Origin: Desulfobacteraceae bacterium
Lineage (GTDB): Bacteria; Desulfobacterota; DSM-4660; Desulfatiglandales; Desulfatiglandaceae
Assembly: GCA_011042035.1 (NCBI GenBank)
Contig: DQZA01000198.1
Location: 1-5,443, forward strand
Reading direction: 5' to 3'
Length of the DNA stretch: 5,443 nucleotides
The notes beneath the pieces were generated by a model, which did not search any database, was not told where the DNA came from, and worked only from the letters and a program-made list of their open reading frames with translations. Positions within the stretch are counted from its first letter, which is position 1. Each line of letters starts with the position of its first letter. Position numbers and translations under genes: made by a program. Of this stretch, positions 1-5,051 are shown in pieces.

Positions 1-214
1 CTTCCGCACCAGCGTGGGTCAGTTCCTTCCCTGCCAGCCTTATTGAGCCCTGGCGGATTGGGAGAAGGCCACACACGGCCTTCAAAAAGGTTGTTTTGCC
101 TCCGCCGTTGCTTCCCACCAGCGCGCAGATCTCACCCTCGTTAACCATTATGTCAATTCCCCATAATGCCTGGGCGTCTCCGTAAAAGACAACCAGATTA
201 TCAACTTCAAGCAT
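1..214 (-). CDS. livF: LivF-type ABC transporter ATP-binding protein, N-terminal part (runs off the left edge)
   Basis: Reading the minus strand from the ATG at 212-214 gives 71 open codons to the window edge, beginning MLEVDNLVVFYGDAQALWGI. This is the usual opening of a LivF ATPase: an A-loop Tyr at residue 11, then the Walker A motif GSNGGGKTT at residues 34-42, then a conserved beta-strand region (GLLPIRQGSIRLAG). LivF pairs with LivG on the cytoplasmic face of Liv-family (HAAT) importers and drives uptake by ATP hydrolysis. It starts 4 bases after the stop of the LivG-type gene at 219-938, so the two are surely co-transcribed and probably translationally coupled; the upstream sequence has only a G-run (224-228 on the plus strand) as a weak ribosome binding site. 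The signature, Walker B and C-terminus lie outside the window, so integrity cannot be judged. The family is certain, the transported substrate unknown. Confidence 0.93.
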   Translation of the reverse strand, partial: MLEVDNLVVFYGDAQALWGIDIMVNEGEICALVGSNGGGKTTFLKAVCGLLPIRQGSIRLAGKELTHAGAE

Positions 215-218
215 CCGT

Positions 219-938
219 TCATACCCCCAGGTAAGCATCGATGACTTGAGGATCGTTGGCAACCTCCAAGGGTGTTCCTTCGGAGATCTTTTTCCCATAA
301 TGCAAGACCACTATTCGGTCCGACAGGTCCATTATAACTCTCATCACGTGCTCTATAATGATTATGGTAATGCCGGAAGACCTAAGTCTTTCTATGAAAG
401 TAACCATTTCCGAGGCCTCAGCAGGATTCAATCCACAGATCGTTTCATCCAGAAGAATCACTTCAGGACAGGTTGCCAGGGCCCTTGCCACCTCGAGCTT
501 TTTCCTTTCCACCAAATTCAACGTATTGGCTGGCATAGCAGCTTTTGAGTCAAGTCCTGCCCAAGACAGGATTTCTTTGACCCTGTCAGCTAATTCGGTG
601 GTGATCTGTTTGCCGGTCCCAAAGGAGGCCCCAACCATCATGTTCTCGAAAACGGTCAGACCGCCAAAGGGCTTAGGTACCTGAAAGGTTCTGGCTATGC
701 CCTTCTTGCATATGGCGTGTGGTTTCGTTCCAGTAATGTTCTTGCCCTTGAACAGGATCTTTCCCCTTTCAGGGGTGTAGAAGCCTACTATTACGTTAAA
801 AAGGGTGGTCTTACCGGCCCCATTGGGGCCGATAAGACCTACAATTTCCCCCTTGTTGACGGTGAAGCTGACGTCGCTTAAAGCGACGACTCCACCGAAT
901 GTTTTCCAAACCCCTTCCACTGCGAGAAGGATGTCCAT
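219..938 (-). CDS. livG: LivG-type ABC transporter ATP-binding protein (second module)
   Basis: A 239-residue ATPase of Liv-family importers, about the usual LivG length. Using the ATG at 936-938, the landmarks are Walker A GPNGAGKTT (37-45), Q-loop Gln86 in ARTFQVPKPF, a signature region LNLVERKKLEVARAL (140-154), Walker B EVILLDET with catalytic Glu166, and H-loop His197 in IIEHVMRVIMDLSDRIVVL. The C-terminus AYLGV is typical. The signature lacks the canonical LSGGQ; from memory, one LivG branch carries LTLAxRK-type sequences here, so this looks like a clade trait rather than decay. Pro after the Walker B Glu is replaced by Thr. A TTG at 951-953 would add five residues, but the ATG has a GGAG site seven bases upstream and gives the standard N-terminus (MDILLAVEGV). 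It sits 33 bases after the binding-protein gene and 4 bases before a LivF-type gene, so it belongs with that binding protein. Confidence 0.95.
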   Translation of the reverse strand: MDILLAVEGVWKTFGGVVALSDVSFTVNKGEIVGLIGPNGAGKTTLFNVIVGFYTPERGKILFKGKNITGTKPHAICKKGIARTFQVPKPFGGLTVFENMMVGASFGTGKQITTELADRVKEILSWAGLDSKAAMPANTLNLVERKKLEVARALATCPEVILLDETICGLNPAEASEMVTFIERLRSSGITIIIIEHVMRVIMDLSDRIVVLHYGKKISEGTPLEVANDPQVIDAYLGV

Positions 939-945
939 AATGGCA

Positions 946-949
946 CTCC
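946..949 (-). promoter_or_regulatory. Ribosome binding site that decides the start of the LivG-type gene
   Basis: GGAG on the minus strand lies seven bases before the ATG at 936-938. It supports that ATG over the TTG at 951-953, which lies upstream of this site and has only a weaker AGGA in front of it. Confidence 0.6.
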
Positions 950-971
950 GCAATTATTGTTCCTGGCCAAG

Positions 972-2240
972 TTACCTCAGCCACGGCTGCTTCTTGTATG
1001 TTGCTCCTGCCATGTTGGTGGGCCAGATAATGGCGTTCTTGCCATTTACAATTTGTGCAGCGGGTATTGGAATGTAATCAACACCGTCCATAATCTCGTG
1101 GCGTTCTAGGTTGTACTTGTACCTTCCCAAAACCCCTTGGTAGTCCGTCTTAGCAATGGCTGCTACCACTTTCTTCGTGTCAAGAGAGCCGGCCACCTCA
1201 AAGGCTGTTATGATTCCCAGCATCCCGTCGTAGCCGGCGCCGTTTTGATTGTTCATGGGCTTGTTATACCTCTTCTTGAATTTCTCCAGAAAAACGGCCT
1301 GATGTTTGAGTTTGGACGGGTTCAACAGCAGCGGTGTCCACAGGAGGTATTCTGCAGCATCCTTCGCCTGGGCCACCAGTTGCGGATATAAAGGATAGAA
1401 AATGGCCATGTGTGAGCTATGCAAGCCGGATTCTTTGAACTGCTTTAGGAAGGAAACGCCTGAATTCAGGGCTGTGAAACAGGATACCACTACATCCGGC
1501 CTCGACACCTTTAGCTTGGTCAGCTGTGGATAAAAGTCGTTGTGTCCAACAGGAACCACTTCGTAGGCAACCTTTTTCCACCCATCTTTCTCCATCATTT
1601 CCAGTGACACATCCGCGTTTGATCTACCGAAGTCCGTGTCCTCCACTACGAATGCTATCGTTTTCCGCTTGGGCTCAAATAGACCCTCTCTTGCAAGCCA
1701 TTTATACGTGTGATAGATGGTTTTTCCATAAGCACTGCTACCAAAATCCCCTTTCCAGAAATTCCAGTACCTCTTTGGATTCTTTTTTATCTTATCCGAA
1801 ATAGCTTCACTTACCGGCATGAAGCTTTGTATGGGAATATTGTATTTGGGGGCAAGCTCCATCACAGCCATGGTCACAGAGCTGTGAAAGGCACTGCCGA
1901 CAAGGTAATGCACCTTGTCCCTTGTAATGAGCTTTTCTGCCACTGCCACCCCTAATGCCGGCTTAGACTGGTTGTCCTCGTAAAGCACTTTCAGGGGGAT
2001 CCTTTTTCCGAATTCCTTTATGTATATTCCCCCTTTGGCATTGATTTCTTCCATGGCCAAATCGCATCCCTCTTTAATGGATACTCCTGCCCAAGCCGCG
2101 GGGCCGCTTAAGGGAAGGACTACTCCCACCTTGATAAAATCCGGGGCTTGCTTTGATGCGGATGCTGTCCCAGCAGTCACAATGAGCATAAGAAGAATGC
2201 TGGTTGCGACTAGTGCTTCAAATAGACTCTTTCGTTTCAT
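972..2240 (-). CDS. Periplasmic substrate-binding protein of a Liv-family (HAAT) ABC transporter
   Basis: A 422-residue type I periplasmic binding protein (Peripla_BP_6/LivJ-LivK-like). Residues 1-29 are a Sec signal peptide: basic start MKRK, hydrophobic core (about 9-23), likely cleavage after Ala-Ser-Ala near residue 28. There is no lipobox Cys, so the mature protein should be free in the periplasm. Family landmarks are KVGVVLPLSGPAAWAG (37-52), GCDLAMEEINAKGGI (58-72), the first-lobe ligand region VGSAFHSSVT (114-123), the second-lobe strand KTIAFVVEDTDFGRS (193-207), and YDGMLGIITAFEVAG (337-351). It captures a small organic ligand and delivers it to the LivH/LivM pore. Residue 281 is Phe where, by hand alignment with LivK, a Glu that binds the ligand amino group is expected, so the ligand may not be an amino acid. 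It leads the second ATPase pair (33-base gap) and follows the alcohol dehydrogenase by 157 bases. The ATG has a strong AAGGAGG five bases upstream. Confidence 0.95.
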   Translation of the reverse strand: MKRKSLFEALVATSILLMLIVTAGTASASKQAPDFIKVGVVLPLSGPAAWAGVSIKEGCDLAMEEINAKGGIYIKEFGKRIPLKVLYEDNQSKPALGVAVAEKLITRDKVHYLVGSAFHSSVTMAVMELAPKYNIPIQSFMPVSEAISDKIKKNPKRYWNFWKGDFGSSAYGKTIYHTYKWLAREGLFEPKRKTIAFVVEDTDFGRSNADVSLEMMEKDGWKKVAYEVVPVGHNDFYPQLTKLKVSRPDVVVSCFTALNSGVSFLKQFKESGLHSSHMAIFYPLYPQLVAQAKDAAEYLLWTPLLLNPSKLKHQAVFLEKFKKRYNKPMNNQNGAGYDGMLGIITAFEVAGSLDTKKVVAAIAKTDYQGVLGRYKYNLERHEIMDGVDYIPIPAAQIVNGKNAIIWPTNMAGATYKKQPWLR

Positions 2241-2245
2241 GTGTT

Positions 2246-2252
2246 CCTCCTT
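2246..2252 (-). promoter_or_regulatory. Strong ribosome binding site of the binding-protein gene
   Basis: AAGGAGG on the minus strand lies five bases before the ATG at 2238-2240. It fits the high protein amounts that periplasmic binding proteins need relative to their membrane partners. Confidence 0.75.
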
Positions 2253-2255
2253 AAA

Positions 2256-2268
2256 GCATCAATGATGC
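2256..2268 (-). repeat. Small inverted repeat just upstream of the binding-protein ribosome binding site
   Basis: On the minus strand GCATC-ATT-GATGC forms a perfect five-base stem with a three-base loop, ending three bases before the AAGGAGG site. It could be a weak leader hairpin in the mRNA. It is short enough to be chance. Confidence 0.3.
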
Positions 2269-2312
2269 GAGTTATTGGTTAGACACACTTTTCCCCCACG
2301 GCCGTTCCAGGT

Positions 2313-2339
2313 GGAAACCCAGTAACTGCCACCGGTTCC
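2313..2339 (-). repeat. Imperfect hairpin in the intergenic region
   Basis: On the minus strand GGAA-CCGGT, then a seven-base loop GGCAGTT, then ACTGG-GT-TTCC. This gives nine pairs including one G-T pair, with a two-base bulge on the 3' side. No T-run follows, so it is not a standard terminator; a role in mRNA processing or stability is possible. Confidence 0.35.
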
Positions 2340-2349
2340 GTTCAATCTA

Positions 2350-2363
2350 GGCCATAGATGGCC
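2350..2363. repeat. 14-base palindrome GGCCAT-AG-ATGGCC
   Basis: A perfect six-base inverted repeat with a two-base centre. The tight spacing suits a DNA-binding dimer better than an RNA hairpin, since two bases are too few for a loop without opening a pair. It could be an operator upstream of the binding-protein gene, but no second copy was noticed in the window. Confidence 0.3.
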
Positions 2364-2378
2364 ACGTATCTTTGCGCC

Positions 2379-2390
2379 TCACCTCCTTTC
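2379..2390 (-). promoter_or_regulatory. Orphan Shine-Dalgarno sequence after the dehydrogenase stop
   Basis: GAAAGGAGGTGA on the minus strand starts seven bases after the dehydrogenase stop codon and, from memory of the conserved 16S rRNA 3' end, is complementary to it over the full 12 bases. No gene of reasonable length starts at a normal distance. The only nearby starts open peptides of about 7 codons (GTG at 2362-2364) or 11 codons (GTG overlapping the site itself). It may be the remnant of a lost gene or serve a tiny leader peptide. Confidence 0.45.
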
Positions 2391-2397
2391 CAGTCCC

Positions 2398-3555
2398 TTA
2401 AAGGGCCGCTTTATAGATCTCTTGGGCGTCTTGCAGGGTCAACGTGCGGGGATTGTTGGCAAGGAGCCTAGTCACCTTCATAACCCCTTCGGCCAGCTGA
2501 GGGATGTGCTCCTGTCGTATCCCGAACTCTTTAAGGTGTCTGGGGACCTTGAGGTCATCGGCCAGGCGCTCAATGGCCTCAACTGCCTTTTCCGCCATGG
2601 TGAGGATAGTCATACCTGCAGAAGGTATCCCGAAGGCTGCGGCAATGCGAGCGAACTTGGGAACATTGCCCAATAGATTAAACCTCATGACATGGGGAAG
2701 CATAAGGGTATTGGCCACGCCATGAGGGATGTGAAATTCTGCGCCGATTGGATATGCAAAGGCATGTACCGCGGTGACGCCAGCGTTTGCAAAGGCCATC
2801 CCCGCAAGAAGGCTACCCTCTAACATCGCAGAGCGAGCCTCCAAATTGGATCCATTGGCATAAGCAGCTCTGATGTTTTGGTATAGCAACTCCATTGCCC
2901 TATATGCCAAGAGATCGGTAAGGCTCGTGGCATTGACCGAGGTATACGCCTCTATTGCGTGTATGAGTGCGTCCATGCCAGTGGATGCGGTGATATTTGG
3001 GGGAAGGCCTATGGTCAAGTCTGGGTCAAGTAGTGCAATTGAGGGAAAGAGGTGGGAGCTAACAATGCCCTTCTTAAGTTTTTCTTTCTCGTCTGACAGT
3101 ATGGCTATAGGTGTGACTTCGCTTCCTGTGCCAGCGGTTGTTGGGATAATGATTGATGGCAAGCCGGCTTTGGGGATAAGATCTATGCCGAAGTACTGTG
3201 AAACGGGTCCTCGGTTAAGGCCGAGGGCAGCGGTTGTCTTGGCAATGTCTATGGAGCTTCCCCCGCCAAGGCCCAAAACCAGGTCAGTTTTTTCCTCGCG
3301 GAGGATCCTCAGGGTTTTCTCCACTATTTCGTAACGGGGATCGGGTTCAACCGCATCAAATACGCTGTATTTGATCTTGGCATTGTCCAAGAGATCAGTA
3401 ATCTTTCTTGCCAATCCTGCATTGACGATCCCCTTGTCTGTGATCAGAAATACCTTGCCCCCGCCAAGGGATTTGATTTCTGAAGGCAGTTGGTTAATCG
3501 CCCCCGAACCAAAAACAATTCGAGGCGTTGTCCTAAAAAGGGTTACCCTGTTCAT
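2398..3555 (-). CDS. Iron-containing (group III) alcohol dehydrogenase
   Basis: A 385-residue cytoplasmic enzyme, the normal length for Fe-ADHs related to FucO and YiaY, which interconvert alcohols and aldehydes with NAD(P). The N-terminal nucleotide domain has VFLITDKG with Asp40, which in FucO-like enzymes favours NAD over NADP, the loop GLGGGSSIDIAK (95-106) and PTTAGTGSEVTPIAILSD (138-155). The helical domain supplies four metal ligands by comparison with FucO: Asp195 and His199 in MDALIHAIEAYTS, His264 in AVHAFAYPIG and His278 in HIPHGVAN. Residue 268 is Tyr where FucO has the conserved His267; other Fe-ADHs may share this, but it may alter the catalytic step. AGTGSE argues against maleylacetate reductase. 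The gene follows the first LivF by 39 bases and has AGGAGGT eight bases before its ATG, so it belongs to that operon. The true substrate cannot be read from sequence; the transporter context suggests an imported compound or its breakdown product. Confidence 0.96.
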   Translation of the reverse strand: MNRVTLFRTTPRIVFGSGAINQLPSEIKSLGGGKVFLITDKGIVNAGLARKITDLLDNAKIKYSVFDAVEPDPRYEIVEKTLRILREEKTDLVLGLGGGSSIDIAKTTAALGLNRGPVSQYFGIDLIPKAGLPSIIIPTTAGTGSEVTPIAILSDEKEKLKKGIVSSHLFPSIALLDPDLTIGLPPNITASTGMDALIHAIEAYTSVNATSLTDLLAYRAMELLYQNIRAAYANGSNLEARSAMLEGSLLAGMAFANAGVTAVHAFAYPIGAEFHIPHGVANTLMLPHVMRFNLLGNVPKFARIAAAFGIPSAGMTILTMAEKAVEAIERLADDLKVPRHLKEFGIRQEHIPQLAEGVMKVTRLLANNPRTLTLQDAQEIYKAAL

Positions 3556-3563
3556 TAGCTTTG

Positions 3564-3570
3564 ACCTCCT
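3564..3570 (-). promoter_or_regulatory. Ribosome binding site of the dehydrogenase gene
   Basis: AGGAGGT on the minus strand lies eight bases before the ATG at 3553-3555, inside the 39-base gap after the LivF-type gene. It indicates independent, efficient initiation, in contrast to the overlapping transporter genes upstream. Confidence 0.75.
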
Positions 3571-3594
3571 GCATTATGGGATAAGTTTTGGATC

Positions 3595-4311
3595 CTATTT
3601 CCCTACAAGTCTTATTAATTCTTCGTTGGAAAGAATTTCCGAGGGATGTCCCTCAAATATTATTTCCCCCCTATCAATGATATAGGCCCTTTCCGCCACC
3701 TGACTGGCATTGTGTACGTTGGATTCAGCAAGGAGTATAGACACTCCCAATTCGTCTCTTATGGTAAGCATCGCGTTACTGAGGGTGGCAACCACAAGCG
3801 GGGAAAGACCTTCGAAGGATTCGTCCAGTAATAGCAAGAAAGGGCAAAGGGCAAGTGCCCTTGAAATAGAAACCATCTTTTTCTCCCCGCCACTAAGGGT
3901 TCCGGCCTTTCTTCTCAGAAGTCTCTTGACCGGTGGAAAGATCTCAAATATTTTATCAAAGTCAAAGGTCCCTGATCTCTGGGTCTCTTTTATTATCCAA
4001 AACCCTAGCTGGATATTTTCTTGGACTGTTAGGTCGGGAAAAAGCCTCGAGTCCTCAGGGGCGTATGCGATTCCGGAAAGCACCCTCTCGTGGCAAGGAA
4101 TCCTGGTAATATCGCGCCCCGTGAAAGAAATGGAACCTCTTTTCAAGGGATAGAGACCAATAATAGATTTCAGGATTGAACTTTTCCCTGCACCATTTCT
4201 TCCGAGGAGGCAAACGATTTCACGCTCCTCAATATCCAGAGAGCAGGACCGCAGGATACTAGTGGAGGCTATCTGGCACTCTAATTCTTGGAGGCTTAGA
4301 AACGGGCTCAC
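3595..4311 (-). CDS. livF: LivF-type ABC transporter ATP-binding protein (first module)
   Basis: A 238-residue ATPase of a Liv-family importer, working as the partner of the LivG-type protein at 4308-5051. Walker A is GRNGAGKSS (37-45). The Q-loop region reads AYAPEDSRLFPDLTV (82-96), the LivF form in which Glu replaces Gln. The signature LSGGEKK (139-145) is canonical. Walker B is FLLLLDES with catalytic Glu164 and Ser in place of the usual Pro. The H-loop position is Ser197 in LLAESNVHNA; LivF proteins normally lack the His here (often EQN), so the change is partly expected. The start is GTG (4309-4311), overlapping the LivG stop by four bases (GTGA), with GGAG seven bases upstream; such overlap implies translational coupling. 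The conserved N-terminus is weaker than usual (LQELECQIASTSILRSCSL), with no clear A-loop Tyr. Family certain, substrate unknown. Confidence 0.95.
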   Translation of the reverse strand: MSPFLSLQELECQIASTSILRSCSLDIEEREIVCLLGRNGAGKSSILKSIIGLYPLKRGSISFTGRDITRIPCHERVLSGIAYAPEDSRLFPDLTVQENIQLGFWIIKETQRSGTFDFDKIFEIFPPVKRLLRRKAGTLSGGEKKMVSISRALALCPFLLLLDESFEGLSPLVVATLSNAMLTIRDELGVSILLAESNVHNASQVAERAYIIDRGEIIFEGHPSEILSNEELIRLVGK

Positions 4312-5051
4312 CCTCTTACTCCAAAAAGGATTTCTTTTACCTTGTCTTGTTCCATAACTTCTTTGGGATGGCCTGACGCAATAATTTCCCCGCCATACAA
4401 GACCAGGACTCGGTCTGAGTAATCGAAAACAATATCCATATCATGCTCTATGATCATGCAGCTCATTTTCTGTCTTTTGATGGCCGAGATGATGGTGTCC
4501 ATGACCTTAAATTTGTCTGCTGTAGCAACACCGCTAGTTGGTTCGTCAAGGAGTAGGAATTTGGCCTTCAGGGCAAAGGCCATGGCAGTATCAAGCACCT
4601 TTTTATCCCCCTCGGAGAGGGAATCAGGGAACAGATTTGCTTTATCGGATAAGCCGAATGTTTCAAGAATGTGGATTGCCTCTTCGGTAACATCTTTGTA
4701 GTGGTTCGCAGAAAGGACCCAGTTTCTTATTTTTCCGTATATGGAGAATAAACAGATTCTCACGTTATCCAATACCGTTGCGCCATCAAACAGATTGGTA
4801 ATCTGAAAGTTTCTGGCTATCCCCAATTTTATTCGTACATAAGGGGTTGCGGTGGTAATATCCTTACCTCGGTATTCTATCGTACCTGATGTGGGGTACA
4901 AGTGCCCGCTGATGAGGTTCACCAAGGTGGTCTTACCGACCCCATTGGGCCCCACCAATGACACAATTTCGTCTTCTTTTACCTCGAAGTTGGCACGATC
5001 TATTATAACGACCTTGTCAAACTCCTTTACCAGTTCCCTGACTCTAAGCAT
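4308..5051 (-). CDS. livG: LivG-type ABC transporter ATP-binding protein (first module)
   Basis: A 247-residue ATPase of a Liv-family importer. Landmarks are Walker A GPNGVGKTT (34-42), Q-loop Gln83 in ARNFQITNLFDGATV, signature LSEGDKK (145-151), Walker B FLLLDEPTSG with catalytic Glu170, and H-loop His203 in MIIEHDMDIVFDYSDRVLVL. Its C-terminus (EILFGVRG) matches the LivG pattern. All residues for ATP binding and hydrolysis on its own face are present. The ATG at 5049-5051 overlaps the end of the permease gene by eight bases, with AGGAG seven bases upstream (plus positions 5059-5063), and its stop overlaps the next ATPase start by four bases. This gives a tightly coupled LivM-LivG-LivF order, the usual one. 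It differs from the LivG-type protein at 219-938 in the signature (LSEGD against LNLVE) and much of the middle region, so the two serve separate transporters and are not recent copies. Confidence 0.95.
   Translation of the reverse strand: MLRVRELVKEFDKVVIIDRANFEVKEDEIVSLVGPNGVGKTTLVNLISGHLYPTSGTIEYRGKDITTATPYVRIKLGIARNFQITNLFDGATVLDNVRICLFSIYGKIRNWVLSANHYKDVTEEAIHILETFGLSDKANLFPDSLSEGDKKVLDTAMAFALKAKFLLLDEPTSGVATADKFKVMDTIISAIKRQKMSCMIIEHDMDIVFDYSDRVLVLYGGEIIASGHPKEVMEQDKVKEILFGVRG
4319..4322 (-). promoter_or_regulatory. Ribosome binding site supporting the GTG start of the LivF-type gene
   Basis: GGAG on the minus strand lies seven bases before the GTG at 4309-4311, inside the end of the LivG-type gene. 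It makes the GTG, which overlaps the preceding TGA, the best start. Confidence 0.6.

Larger units (their letters stand above)
2241..2397 (-). other. 157-base intergenic region between the dehydrogenase and the binding-protein gene
   Basis: This is the largest gap in the window. It contains a near-perfect Shine-Dalgarno sequence with no proper gene after it (2379-2390), a GGCCAT-palindrome (2350-2363), an imperfect hairpin (2313-2339) and a small hairpin (2256-2268). No hairpin is followed by a T-run, so there is no clear intrinsic terminator. I see no convincing -35/-10 pair and no -24/-12 pair of sigma-54 type. Either the whole window is one long transcript with a processing or attenuation site here, or a second promoter exists that I cannot recognise by eye. 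Confidence 0.6.

Noticed and set aside
939..953. TTG start that would lengthen the second LivG-type protein by five residues
   Set aside because: The ATG at 936-938 has a better ribosome binding site (GGAG, seven bases) and gives the family's usual N-terminus.
2241..2300. Sigma-70 or sigma-54 promoter upstream of the binding-protein gene
   Set aside because: No pair of boxes with acceptable sequence and spacing could be found by eye on the minus strand.
2313..2339. Intrinsic terminator after the dehydrogenase gene
   Set aside because: The hairpin is imperfect and is followed by ACCTGG rather than a T-run.
2284..2364. Tiny selenoprotein: in-frame TGA at 2341-2343 after VAIYGLD, followed by about 20 open codons and a hairpin
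   Set aside because: The hairpin loop begins only about 11 bases after the TGA, closer than in known bacterial SECIS elements such as fdhF (about 18). The product would be under 30 residues with no recognisable family. Chance is the simpler explanation.
2379..2390. Plus-strand match TCACCTCCTTTC to the 3' end of 16S rRNA
   Set aside because: The match is 12 bases only and the flanks do not resemble rRNA; it is the complement of a Shine-Dalgarno sequence on the minus strand.
2873..3334. 153-codon open frame on the plus strand inside the dehydrogenase gene
   Set aside because: It lies opposite a strongly conserved enzyme gene with all its motifs, and its product has no recognisable features. 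It is a shadow frame.
3710..4153. 147-codon open frame on the plus strand inside the LivF-type gene
   Set aside because: It is antisense to the conserved ATPase motifs; its serine-rich product looks like a shadow translation.
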